Assembly (NCBI GenBank): GCA_049794535.1
Contig: JBARCX010000318.1
Coordinates: 1-6,564, forward strand
Length of the DNA stretch: 6,564 nt
Reading direction: 5' to 3'
Origin: JBARCX01 sp049794535
GTDB taxonomy: Bacteria; Pseudomonadota; Gammaproteobacteria; Xanthomonadales; Rhodanobacteraceae
Made by a program: the position numbers and the translations under genes. The notes under the pieces are model-generated. The model made no database searches and had not been told where the DNA came from. It was given only the letters and a program-made list of their open reading frames with translations. Below are positions 1 through 6,353 of the stretch, piece by piece (positions within the stretch are counted from its first letter, which is position 1; the number at the start of each line of letters is the position of its first letter).

Positions 1-1
1 G

Positions 2-535
2 GTGATTACCGAGCTGGGCTGGGACGAGTTCGACAACGAGGGGCGCTATATCGAGGCGCGCTTCGGCAATCTCTCGGTAGTCTCACTCTATGTGCCATCG
101 GGCTCTTCTGGCGACGAGCGTCAGCAATTCAAATTCCGTGTGATGGAATGGCTGACGCCGATCTTCGATAAATGGCTGAAGAGTGGCCGTGACTACGTGT
201 TGTGCGGTGACTGGAACATTGTGCACACGAAGAACGACATCAAGAACTGGAGTTCCAACCAGAAGAACTCCGGTTGCTTGCCGGAAGAGCGCGCGTGGTT
301 GGATCTGTTGTTCCAGCAGCGTGGCTGGGTGGACAGCTTCCGTGCAATCAAGCCCGATGCGGTGGAATACACGTGGTGGTCGAACCGCGGCCAGGCGCGT
401 GCGAACAACGTAGGTTGGCGCATCGATTACCAGATCTGCACGCCGTCGTTGCGCGATCGCATGAAGTCGTGCTCGATCTATCGCGACGAACGTTTTTCCG
501 ATCACGCACCGTATATCGTTGATTATGCCGACTGA
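2..535 (+). CDS. xthA: Exodeoxyribonuclease III / AP endonuclease, C-terminal part (5' end outside window)
   Basis: A Mg-dependent DNA-repair nuclease of the exonuclease III (EEP superfamily) class, expected to cut DNA at abasic sites and degrade 3' ends during base-excision repair in the cytoplasm. The frame is open from the first complete codon, and the family is usually about 255-265 residues, so roughly 80 N-terminal residues lie off the window. The GTG at position 2 is an internal Val, not a start. Visible landmarks, counted in the 177 residues present: the GRYIEARFGNLSVVSLYVPSG core strand (about 15-34, DNase I fold), the metal/catalytic motif GDWN (69-72), the DIKNW segment (79-83), GWRIDYQ (138-144) and the C-terminal catalytic SDHAP (166-170). 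The DIKNW...PEERAW and HAPYIVDY wording resembles the branch that includes pseudomonad Crc, a nuclease-dead relative. Here GDWN and SDHAP are intact, so an active enzyme is inferred. The stop codon lies inside the next gene. Confidence 0.93.
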   Translation: MITELGWDEFDNEGRYIEARFGNLSVVSLYVPSGSSGDERQQFKFRVMEWLTPIFDKWLKSGRDYVLCGDWNIVHTKNDIKNWSSNQKNSGCLPEERAWLDLLFQQRGWVDSFRAIKPDAVEYTWWSNRGQARANNVGWRIDYQICTPSLRDRMKSCSIYRDERFSDHAPYIVDYAD

Positions 536-1841
536 GGTGTCTGCAACGACTGGGGGGGCGAAGCCTGCCAAGCCGTCGGTGTGGAAGGCATTCGCACAGC
601 CTGCCGCGTGGACGATGTTCCTGTTTGGGTTCTCGTCGGGGCTACCTTTCCTGCTCGTGGCCGGCACGTTGGCGTATTGGCTCAAGGAAAAGGGCATCGT
701 GCTGAGTGAGATCACGATGATCGCCAGCGCGGGCATGACCTACGCGCTCAAGTTCTTGTGGGCACCGTTGCTCGATCATTGGCAGATTCCCGGCTTCAAA
801 CGCTTGGGACGGCGGCGTGGATGGCTGCTATTCGCACAACTCTGTGTGATGGCTGGGCTGCTGGCGATGGCGATACTGACGCCGGCACAGCTGACACCCT
901 TCGTTGCTGCGACGCTTTTCGTGGCGTTCTTCGGGGCGACTCAGGATATTGCGGTAGATGCTTATCGCATCGAGATTGCACCCGTGGAAGCGCAGGGCGC
1001 GCTGGTCGCGACCTATTCGCTGGGTTATCGCATTGCGCTGATCGTTGCTGGCGCTCTAGCCCTGATCATGGCGGACCATATCCCGTGGAGCTGGGTCTAC
1101 GTGGTGATGGCGCTCGGAATGGCGCTCCCCATGGCGACGACCTTGATATCGCGCGAACCGGACATCATCCGCGACAAGCCTCGTGGGTGGAGCGCGGCGA
1201 TGCGCGAGGCGGTCATTGATCCCTTTGCGGATTTTTTTCGCCGCTACGGCTGGCATATCGCTGGCATGACGTTGCTATTCATTTTGCTGTTCAAGATTCC
1301 CGAGCAAGCAACGATCGGCGGTGTGATGAGCCCGTTCTATCGCGACATGGGTTTCTCCAAGACCGAGATCGGCACGATCACCAAGATCTACGGCATCTGG
1401 ATCGGCATTGTTGGCGTGTTCATCGGTGGCGCGGCGGTGGCGCGCTGGGGCGCATGGCGTACGCTGGGCGTGAGCATTGTGCTCTGTGGCGCCAGTAACT
1501 TGCTGTACCTGTTGGTGATTGCTCATCCAGGTAACTTGATTGTGCTCACGCTGGTCATCTCCGGCGAAAACCTAACGCTGGGTATTCTTGGGCCGCCGAC
1601 TGTGGCGTTCCTCTCCTCGTTGGTCAATCGTCAGCACACTGCCACGCAGTACGCGTTGCTGAGCTCGCTAGTCAACTTGCCGGGCAAGTTGCTGGGCTTC
1701 TTTGCCGGCGGCATTGCGATGTCGACGGGTTACGGTGCCTATTTCATCATCACGGTGCTGTCGATTCTGCCGGCAGGCATGTTGTTCGTGTATCTGTGGT
1801 CGTATTTTCGTAGGGCTGAACGGGCTGCTGGCGGAAGCTAG
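525..1841 (+). CDS. ampG: AmpG-type muropeptide permease (MFS transporter)
   Basis: An inner-membrane major facilitator protein expected to import GlcNAc-1,6-anhydroMurNAc and its peptides from the periplasm, the entry step of murein recycling. It is 438 residues from the ATG at 525, with about 12 hydrophobic segments. The family signatures are FGFSSGLPFLLVAGTL in the first membrane span (about 35-50), the LKFLWAPLLDHW loop after span 2 (about 76-87), and GATQDIAVDAYRIE in span 4 (about 137-150). A cytoplasmic linker (about 205-240) separates two six-helix halves. E. coli AmpG (491 aa) is longer at the C-terminus; this length fits the shorter AmpG-like proteins. The start overlaps the nuclease stop (533-535) by 11 bp and has no clear Shine-Dalgarno, suggesting translational coupling to the upstream gene. 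A TTG at 519 and a GTG at 537 are less likely starts. AnmK, which acts later in the same pathway, is encoded about 450 bp downstream on the other strand. Substrate is inferred from family. Confidence 0.88.
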   Translation: MPTEVSATTGGAKPAKPSVWKAFAQPAAWTMFLFGFSSGLPFLLVAGTLAYWLKEKGIVLSEITMIASAGMTYALKFLWAPLLDHWQIPGFKRLGRRRGWLLFAQLCVMAGLLAMAILTPAQLTPFVAATLFVAFFGATQDIAVDAYRIEIAPVEAQGALVATYSLGYRIALIVAGALALIMADHIPWSWVYVVMALGMALPMATTLISREPDIIRDKPRGWSAAMREAVIDPFADFFRRYGWHIAGMTLLFILLFKIPEQATIGGVMSPFYRDMGFSKTEIGTITKIYGIWIGIVGVFIGGAAVARWGAWRTLGVSIVLCGASNLLYLLVIAHPGNLIVLTLVISGENLTLGILGPPTVAFLSSLVNRQHTATQYALLSSLVNLPGKLLGFFAGGIAMSTGYGAYFIITVLSILPAGMLFVYLWSYFRRAERAAGGS

Positions 1842-1987
1842 GCTCGGACAAGTCCCTCGGCTGGACTGGCGCGTTTCAAGATTGCCAACCAGCCCGCGAA
1901 TCTGGCCAAACGGCTGACTTGCCAGCAGACGGCTCCGTGTTCACCATGCACAGTACAGGGGCATGGAGGAACGCGGAGCATGCGCAC
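1842..1987. other. Intergenic gap between ampG and the small RHH-like gene
   Basis: These 146 bp hold no convincing terminator after ampG: no GC-rich stem followed by a T-run is visible. I could not pick a good sigma70 promoter for the next gene. An open frame continues upstream from the small gene to a TTG at 1919, but it lacks a ribosome-binding site and looks like untranslated leader. The small gene may be transcribed by read-through from ampG. Confidence 0.5.
1975..1978 (+). promoter_or_regulatory. Ribosome-binding site deciding the start at 1988
   Basis: GGAG lies 9 nt ahead of the ATG at 1988, a normal Shine-Dalgarno spacing, and favours that start over the in-frame TTG at 1919 and ATG at 1946. 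A second purine-rich match, GGAGGA (1965-1970), sits 9 nt ahead of an out-of-frame ATG at 1980. That frame closes after seven codons at 2001-2003, so it is either chance or a tiny leader frame overlapping the gene start. Confidence 0.6.
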
Positions 1988-2287
1988 ATGCCAGATATCG
2001 TGATACGCCACATCGACAACTCCATGGCCGAGCGCATCAAGACGCTGGCCAAGGAGCGGCAGTGGTCGATCAATGACGTGGTGCTGCATGCTTTGCGGCA
2101 CGGACTCGGCATGGCGTCGGGCAACATCTTTGCCGAGACCATGCTCGATCCCGGTGACCTCACCGTGCTTAGCGGCCAGTGGGATGCCGCGGAAAAGGCG
2201 ATATTCCAAGAGGCGATACAGGCACTGGCGTCAGCCCGTGCCGAGCAGCTGGCGCCCGCCAATCTGGAAAGCGTCTTGCGGGAATAA
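1988..2287 (+). CDS. Small protein with ribbon-helix-helix-like N-terminus, function unknown
   Basis: A 99-residue, probably cytoplasmic protein that I do not recognise by name. The N-terminal 40 residues have the layout of an Arc/FitA-type ribbon-helix-helix DNA-binding fold: a short strand DIVIRHID (3-10), an amphipathic helix MAERIKTLAKER (13-24), a turn ending in Ser (WSIND, 26-30) and a second helix VVLHALRHGLG (31-41). The middle (48-66) carries ETMLDPGDLTVLSGQW. The C-terminal helix (67-88) is Ala/Glu-rich. In type II toxin-antitoxin modules an RHH protein of this size is usually followed by a PIN or RelE-like toxin. Here the next gene is anmK on the opposite strand, so no toxin partner is adjacent. 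The start is supported by GGAG at 1975-1978. It ends 4 bp before the convergent anmK stop. It may be an autoregulator or a structural relative of antitoxins; the RHH call is by eye only. Confidence 0.7.
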   Translation: MPDIVIRHIDNSMAERIKTLAKERQWSINDVVLHALRHGLGMASGNIFAETMLDPGDLTVLSGQWDAAEKAIFQEAIQALASARAEQLAPANLESVLRE

Positions 2288-2291
2288 AGTC

Positions 2292-3410
2292 TTAGCGGGG
2301 GGCGGGGTAGATAGCGCCGAGCTGCCGTGGCCCACGTGCACCGGTGACTGCCGGTAAGTTGCCGGGCAGGCCGAGTAGTCGTTGGCGAGCCAACCATGCA
2401 AACGCGGTAGCCTCGAGATAATCCGGGTCGATGCCAAACTTTGCGGTGCTCAATACGTCTCGCGGCGCCAATAGGTCACTGATTCGGCGCATAAGTACGC
2501 CGTTATGCACACCACCACCGCAGACCAGGATGTCCGACGCATCATCGGCGTGCGTGAGGATGGCATCGGCCACGCTGCGTGCGGTCAGCTCAAGCAACGT
2601 AGCCTGCACATCGGCCGGGGGCAGTGCAGCAACGTGTGGTTGCGCCTCCAGCCAAGCCAGATGGAAATGCTCGCGGCCGGTACTTTTCGGTGGTGGCAGC
2701 GCGAAGTAGGGATCGGCGAGCAATGCATGCAACAGGGTTTGGTCGATGTTGCCGCTGGCGGCAAATGCGCCATCGCGATCGAACGGCTCACCGAGGTGAC
2801 GCATGCACCATGCATCGAGCAGGCCGTTCGCCGGGCCAGTATCAAAGCCAAGCACGCTACCGTCAGCAGCTAGTACTGTGATATTGGCGATACCGCCGAG
2901 ATTGAGTACCACGCGTGTGTGGCCGCTCCGGCCTAGCAACATCGCGTGCACCACCGGGAGCAGGGGCGCACCTTGGCCACCTGCCGCGACATCGGCGCGA
3001 CGAAAATCTGCAATCACATCGATGCCGCAGCGCTCTGCAATCACACTGGGATCACCGACTTGTAGCGTGAACGGGTGTTCGCCTACGGGGCGGTGACGCA
3101 GGGTTTGCCCATGCGAGCCGATGGCTCGCACGGCGGATGCCGAGGTGTTGCTCTGCTCGAGCAGATGAAGCGTGGCGTCGGCAAAACAGGCACCGATGGC
3201 CACGTCCAAACGACCGTATAAGTCCAAGTTGAGCTGGGTTTCGTCCTGCGCCACGGCAAGGATGCGGTCGCGCAAGGCGGGTGGCCATGGGTGGGTAAGC
3301 GCGGCAACGAGATGCGGTGCGCCATGTTCAAAGCGCACCAAGGCGACGTCAATACCGTCGGCGCTGGTGCCTGAGATTAGTCCGAGATAGAGCGCTGCAG
3401 CGTCATCCAT
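2292..3410 (-). CDS. anmK: Anhydro-N-acetylmuramic acid kinase
   Basis: A cytoplasmic ATP-dependent kinase of the ASKHA fold. It opens the 1,6-anhydro ring of anhMurNAc and phosphorylates it to MurNAc-6-phosphate, which MurQ then converts to GlcNAc-6-P in murein recycling. At 372 residues it is the standard family length. Motifs in order: GLISGTSADGID (10-21, phosphate-binding loop), GSHGQTLRHRP (98-108), IADFRRADVAAGGQGAPLLP (133-152), NLGGIANITVL (170-180), the catalytic-region motif GFDTGPANGLLDAW (188-201, whose Asp190 aligns with the proposed catalytic base), and CGGGVHNGVLMRRI (297-310, nucleotide-binding side). The more usual wording at 192-195 is GPGN; here it is GPAN. It lies 17 bp after the endopeptidase stop on the same strand and has no obvious Shine-Dalgarno, so it is probably co-transcribed with, and translated after, that gene. 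The substrate fits AmpG encoded nearby. Confidence 0.96.
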   Translation of the reverse strand: MDDAAALYLGLISGTSADGIDVALVRFEHGAPHLVAALTHPWPPALRDRILAVAQDETQLNLDLYGRLDVAIGACFADATLHLLEQSNTSASAVRAIGSHGQTLRHRPVGEHPFTLQVGDPSVIAERCGIDVIADFRRADVAAGGQGAPLLPVVHAMLLGRSGHTRVVLNLGGIANITVLAADGSVLGFDTGPANGLLDAWCMRHLGEPFDRDGAFAASGNIDQTLLHALLADPYFALPPPKSTGREHFHLAWLEAQPHVAALPPADVQATLLELTARSVADAILTHADDASDILVCGGGVHNGVLMRRISDLLAPRDVLSTAKFGIDPDYLEATAFAWLARQRLLGLPGNLPAVTGARGPRQLGAIYPAPR

Positions 3411-3427
3411 GCGTGAGGCGTTTCAGG

Positions 3428-4912
3428 TCAGTCGTCGCTGCGCGAGCTGGAGCCGTTCTGTGCGAGCTGAAAGCGACTATCGATCGATTTCAGACGTGCC
3501 AGCTGCGGCTTCACGATGGTGGCTTCGAACTTTGCCATCATGGTTGCCGGTAAGGGCTCGGGCTTGGGCAGGGTCACTGTCTGCGGGTTGCGCTGCACGC
3601 CATCGACGCGGAACTCATAATGTAGGTGCGGGCCGGTGGCCAAGCCGGTCATGCCGACAAAGCCGATCACCTGCCCCTGGGTTACACGCTGGCCGACCTT
3701 CTCGTTGGCAAAGCGCGACATATGGCCGTAGGCGGTGCTGATGGTTTTGTCGTGCTGGATGATCACAAAATTGCCATAGCCGTTCATCCAGCCCCGGAAC
3801 TTGATCACGCCATCGCCCGCAGCATGGATCGGTGTGCCCGTGGGGGCGGCGTAATCCACGCCCTTGTGCGCACGCATCAGGCCGAGGATGGGGTGCAGCC
3901 GTGCTGCGCTGAACGGTGATGAGATACGGGTGAAGTCGACCGGAATGCGCAAGAACGACTTCTGAATGGGGCGACCATCTTCGCTGAACCAGCCTTGGCT
4001 GCCATCCGCTTTAGTAAAGCGATAGGCCGTATAGCGCTTGCCCTGGTTCACAAACTCAGCCGCCACGATGTCACCTTCGTGCAGGTAGGTGCCGTCGCGG
4101 TAAACGTCGTCGTAGATCACAGTGAAGCTGTCACCCACGCGCAGGTCCTGCACGAAGTCGACGTCGTATTTGAACAAGTCGGCGAGCTTCGCGACCATCG
4201 CATTGCTCATGCCTGCTTTGGCAGCCGCGGAGTACAGCGAGCTGTCGATCTCGCCGTGGGCGACGTGCTCGCGCTGTTCAACCGCACGCGCCTCTGCGGT
4301 GACGGTTGGCTTGAGGGCATCGAAGCGGACGATGGTGCGGTTGGCTTCGTCTTTGTCGAAACGGATGCCCTTGAGGCTACCGTCATGATTAAGCAGAAAA
4401 TCGAATTCTTGTCCGGGCCGGATGTTGTGCAACGACTTGGCGTCGCTTGAGGCATCTATGACGTGTTGCAGGTCGGCGAGACTGAGCCCCTGGCTCTGGA
4501 AGATGTCCGACAAGGTTTGGCCTGGCTGCACCTGCACGATATGCCAGTCCTCTACGGTCGGCGCCTGCATGGTTTCCGGGGCGACCTTGGGCAAGGCCAG
4601 TTGAAGTAGGTCATGCGCGGGCGGCGTGGCGTCTCGACGCATCGCACCAGCCCAGGCCGGCATCAGAAAGCCTGATAACGCAGTAATTAAAAGCGCGGTT
4701 CCCGCCAACATCCAGCGTTCGCGGTGCCAGCGGATGGGCTCGGCTTCGCCGTGGCGACTAAATGACCAATGGGCGCAACGTTCATAGAAGTGTGAGTGAC
4801 GACGCTGCGCCTTGCGGCGCATAGCCTGCTTGCGCGAATCGCGCGTGGTCTGCTTGCCCTCACCCATCTTTAGCGTGCCCCGCGGTACAAAGTAACAATC
4901 GACGCGTACCAT
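3428..4912 (-). CDS. Membrane-anchored LysM/M23 murein endopeptidase (MepM-like)
   Basis: A zinc metallopeptidase expected to cleave peptide cross-links of peptidoglycan in the periplasm. From the ATG at 4910-4912 it has 494 residues. A very basic cytoplasmic tail (about 15-66) is followed by one membrane span (about 67-89, WMLAGTALLITALSGFLMPA). Then come a LysM/OapA-like module (about 122-173, QVQPGQTLSDIF...IRPGQEF), a Csd3-like middle domain (about 222-335) and the M23 domain (about 340-445). Zinc ligands are visible as HKGVD (His349, Asp353) and HLH (429-431), with TAYGH (His397) nearby, so it should be active, unlike degenerate EnvC/NlpD types. The order matches E. coli MepM. The start is uncertain. 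ATG 4912 has AAGG 5 nt upstream. ATG 4867 (479 aa) begins at the basic tail, and a possible promoter (4908-4937) would start transcription inside the longer form. TTG 4927 is least likely. It precedes anmK as an apparent two-gene operon and is divergent from tyrS. Confidence 0.92.
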   Translation of the reverse strand: MVRVDCYFVPRGTLKMGEGKQTTRDSRKQAMRRKAQRRHSHFYERCAHWSFSRHGEAEPIRWHRERWMLAGTALLITALSGFLMPAWAGAMRRDATPPAHDLLQLALPKVAPETMQAPTVEDWHIVQVQPGQTLSDIFQSQGLSLADLQHVIDASSDAKSLHNIRPGQEFDFLLNHDGSLKGIRFDKDEANRTIVRFDALKPTVTAEARAVEQREHVAHGEIDSSLYSAAAKAGMSNAMVAKLADLFKYDVDFVQDLRVGDSFTVIYDDVYRDGTYLHEGDIVAAEFVNQGKRYTAYRFTKADGSQGWFSEDGRPIQKSFLRIPVDFTRISSPFSAARLHPILGLMRAHKGVDYAAPTGTPIHAAGDGVIKFRGWMNGYGNFVIIQHDKTISTAYGHMSRFANEKVGQRVTQGQVIGFVGMTGLATGPHLHYEFRVDGVQRNPQTVTLPKPEPLPATMMAKFEATIVKPQLARLKSIDSRFQLAQNGSSSRSDD

Positions 4913-4937
4913 AACGACCTTGTGCAAATCACGTCAA
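4908..4937 (-). promoter_or_regulatory. Candidate sigma70 promoter for the M23 peptidase-anmK operon
   Basis: On the minus strand TTGACG (4937-4932, one mismatch to TTGACA) is followed after 18 bp by TATGGT (4913-4908, four of six matches to TATAAT). Transcription would begin near 4900. The -10 hexamer overlaps the ATG at 4912, so if this promoter is real the peptidase must start at 4867 instead, with a leader of about 33 nt. By-eye match only. Confidence 0.35.
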
Positions 4938-4956
4938 CGCCTTTTCCATCAAGGGT

Positions 4957-5011
4957 TTGCGTGATGCTTTCGGTTAACGCACAATTAACGCAACGACATG
5001 ACAGCTATACC
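4957..5011 (+). promoter_or_regulatory. Possible tyrS promoter region (weak matches)
   Basis: Two weak sigma70-like pairs are visible. TTGCGT (4957-4962) with CACAAT (4980-4985) has a 17-bp spacer. TTAACG (4985-4990) with TATACC (5006-5011) has a 15-bp spacer. Neither is strong. They overlap the direct repeat and the inverted repeat listed separately, so a regulator binding those repeats would interfere with the promoter. tyrS must be transcribed from within about 4913-5040 because its upstream neighbour is divergent. Confidence 0.25.
4974..4992 (+). repeat. Tandem 8-bp direct repeat TTAACGCA, one helical turn apart
   Basis: TTAACGCA occurs at 4974-4981 and again at 4985-4992, 11 bp start to start, so the two copies face the same side of the helix. 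They sit in the divergent gap between the M23 peptidase and tyrS. This is the layout of a regulator binding as a tandem pair, but no known box is recognised and chance is possible. Confidence 0.5.
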
Positions 5012-5023
5012 CTGTTGGCTGTC
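5000..5023 (+). repeat. Inverted repeat in the tyrS leader/promoter
   Basis: GACAGC (5000-5005) pairs with GCTGTC (5018-5023). Adding one U-G and one A-U pair gives an 8-bp stem with an 8-nt loop in RNA. The right arm runs into a perfect 8-bp palindrome, GTCTAGAC (5021-5028). The element ends 25 nt before the tyrS start and covers the TATACC that might be a -10 box. It could be an operator or a leader stem-loop; it has no following T-run and is not an intrinsic terminator. Confidence 0.45.
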
Positions 5024-5039
5024 TAGACAACTAAAAATT

Positions 5040-5044
5040 GAGGA
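5040..5044 (+). promoter_or_regulatory. tyrS ribosome-binding site
   Basis: GAGGA lies 4 nt ahead of the ATG at 5049. The spacing is short but the match is good, and it selects 5049 over the in-frame upstream ATG at 4998, which would add 17 unconserved residues. Confidence 0.65.
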
Positions 5045-5048
5045 ATGC

Positions 5049-6260
5049 ATGAGCGAGCTTGACCAGACGCTGGCCACCATTGCGCGCGGCGCTGACGAGA
5101 TCATCAAGCGAGAGGAGCTGGTCGAGCGGCTGAAAAGCGGCCGCCCGCTGCGCATCAAGGCCGGGTTCGATCCGACGGCGCCCGATTTGCATCTGGGGCA
5201 TACGGTACTGCTCAACAAGATGCGTCAGTTCCAGGATCTCGGTCACACCGTGATCTTCCTGATTGGTGATTTCACCGGAATGATCGGTGACCCCACGGGC
5301 AAGAACATCACGCGCAAGCCGCTTACTCGCGAAGATGTACTGAAGAATGCCGAGACCTACGCCGAGCAGGTCTATAAGGTGCTTGATCGCGAGAAGACCG
5401 AGCTGCGCTTCAATTCCGAATGGTTTGGCCAGATGGGCGCGGCCGACATGATCAAGCTGGCTGCGCAACACACGGTAGCGCGCATGCTTGAGCGCGACGA
5501 TTTCGCCAAACGCTACGCCGGGCAGCAACCCATCGCTATCCATGAGTTTCTGTATCCGCTGGTGCAGGGCTATGACTCCGTCGCATTGAAGTGCGATGTG
5601 GAGCTTGGCGGCACCGATCAGAAGTTCAACTTACTCATGGGACGTGCACTGCAGGAGCATCATGGCCAGCCGCCGCAAATTGTGCTGACCATGCCATTGC
5701 TGGAGGGGCTGGACGGCGTCAACAAGATGTCCAAGTCGCTGGGTAACTACATCGGCATCAACGAGCCGGCGATCGATATCGTTACTAAGACGATGAAGAT
5801 CGGCGATGAGCTGATGTGGCGCTGGTTCGAGCTGCTTAGCTTCGAAGTCTCGCTGGATGAGCTGACGCAGATGAAGCGAGACGTTGAACGTGGTGCGCAG
5901 AATCCGCGCGATACCAAGCTACGTCTGGCTCGTGAGTTGGCTACACGCTTCCACGATGCCGCCACGGCTGAGCAGGCGATTGCGGGTTGGCACGCAGTTG
6001 TACGTGGCGAAGGCGACACATCTTTGCTGCCACTCAGTGAGATCGTCGTGCCGGCTGAGGGGTTTCGCTTACCCGCGCTGCTTACTGCTGCTGGCCTCAC
6101 CGCCAGCAACTCTGAAGCGAATCGCAAACTGAAAGAGCGCGCAGTGAAGATCGATGCAGAGATCATTGAAGATGCGCAGCGAGTGTTCAATGCGGGTTTT
6201 GAAGGTGTGCTCCAGGTAGGCAAGCGCAACTTCGCACGCGTGTTGTTGAAGGCACTTTGA
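5049..6260 (+). CDS. tyrS: Tyrosyl-tRNA synthetase, type 2
   Basis: A cytoplasmic class I aminoacyl-tRNA synthetase that charges tRNA-Tyr with tyrosine using ATP. It has 403 residues, normal for the type 2 (TyrZ-like) bacterial form; E. coli TyrS is type 1 and longer. Signatures: the N-terminal FDPTAPDLHLGHTVLL with HLGH (48-51) as the HIGH motif; IGDFTGMIGDPTGKN in the Rossmann fold (about 74-88); the tyrosine-site GGTDQKFN (187-194); the KMSKS loop (226-230, exact consensus); and a C-terminal S4-like RNA-binding segment (about 338-400) containing LPALLTAAGL and NRKLKERAVKID. All active-site motifs are intact. The start at 5049 follows GAGGA. It is divergent from the M23 peptidase and is followed, without a recognisable terminator, by the rRNA promoter region. 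This position is shared with the P. aeruginosa tyrZ locus as I recall it. Whether a second tyrosyl-tRNA synthetase exists elsewhere cannot be told. Confidence 0.97.
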   Translation: MSELDQTLATIARGADEIIKREELVERLKSGRPLRIKAGFDPTAPDLHLGHTVLLNKMRQFQDLGHTVIFLIGDFTGMIGDPTGKNITRKPLTREDVLKNAETYAEQVYKVLDREKTELRFNSEWFGQMGAADMIKLAAQHTVARMLERDDFAKRYAGQQPIAIHEFLYPLVQGYDSVALKCDVELGGTDQKFNLLMGRALQEHHGQPPQIVLTMPLLEGLDGVNKMSKSLGNYIGINEPAIDIVTKTMKIGDELMWRWFELLSFEVSLDELTQMKRDVERGAQNPRDTKLRLARELATRFHDAATAEQAIAGWHAVVRGEGDTSLLPLSEIVVPAEGFRLPALLTAAGLTASNSEANRKLKERAVKIDAEIIEDAQRVFNAGFEGVLQVGKRNFARVLLKAL

Positions 6261-6324
6261 GTGCGTCGGCGATGGCCGCTCGCTGCGTGCCCCGACACGA
6301 TTCGTGTGCAGACAATGAGTTACG
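6261..6324. other. tyrS 3' region without a canonical terminator
   Basis: Three small hairpins are visible: GCACT/AGTGC (6252-6264) across the stop codon, CGGC/GCCG (6267-6278), and ACACG/CGTGT (6295-6307, 3-nt loop). None is followed by a T-run on the plus strand. tyrS transcripts may therefore run on into the rRNA operon or end in a factor-dependent way. Confidence 0.45.
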
Positions 6325-6351
6325 AAAAAGTGTGAAAAAAAGCGAAAAAAA
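6325..6351 (+). promoter_or_regulatory. rrn UP element (helically phased A-tracts)
   Basis: Three A-tracts of 5, 7 and 7 bases (6325-6329, 6335-6341, 6345-6351) are centred 10-11 bp apart, directly upstream of the P1 -35 box. A fourth (6359-6364) overlaps the end of that box. Relative to a start near 6389 the tracts lie at about -64 to -38, where UP elements contact the RNA polymerase alpha subunits. Phased A-tracts also bend DNA. Confidence 0.6.
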
Positions 6352-6353
6352 GC

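Noticed and set aside
83..736. Minus-strand open frame of 217 codons
   Set aside because: It lies antisense to the nuclease and ampG, its translation is rich in Arg/Ala/Val without domain motifs, and it has no ribosome-binding site. It is a GC-driven shadow of the real genes.
1988..2287. Type II toxin-antitoxin module
   Set aside because: Only an antitoxin-like RHH fold is present. The flanking frames encode AmpG and AnmK, and there is no room for a toxin gene.
1876..2397. Minus-strand open frame of 173 codons over the RHH-like gene
   Set aside because: It overlaps the 3' end of anmK on the same strand, has no recognisable motif, and competes with a plus-strand gene that has a well-spaced GGAG and a plausible fold.
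4928..4965. Inverted pair ATCACG/CGTGAT flanking the peptidase promoter
   Set aside because: Six-base arms separated by 26 bp are expected by chance often enough, and the surrounding bases do not extend the symmetry.
5747..6298. Minus-strand open frame of 183 codons within tyrS
   Set aside because: The Ser/Arg-rich translation is antisense to conserved tyrS codons; it is a shadow frame.
6252..6307. Rho-independent terminator of tyrS
   Set aside because: The stems GCACT/AGTGC and ACACG/CGTGT are short and not followed by T residues. The nearby runs are of A on the plus strand and belong to the UP element.
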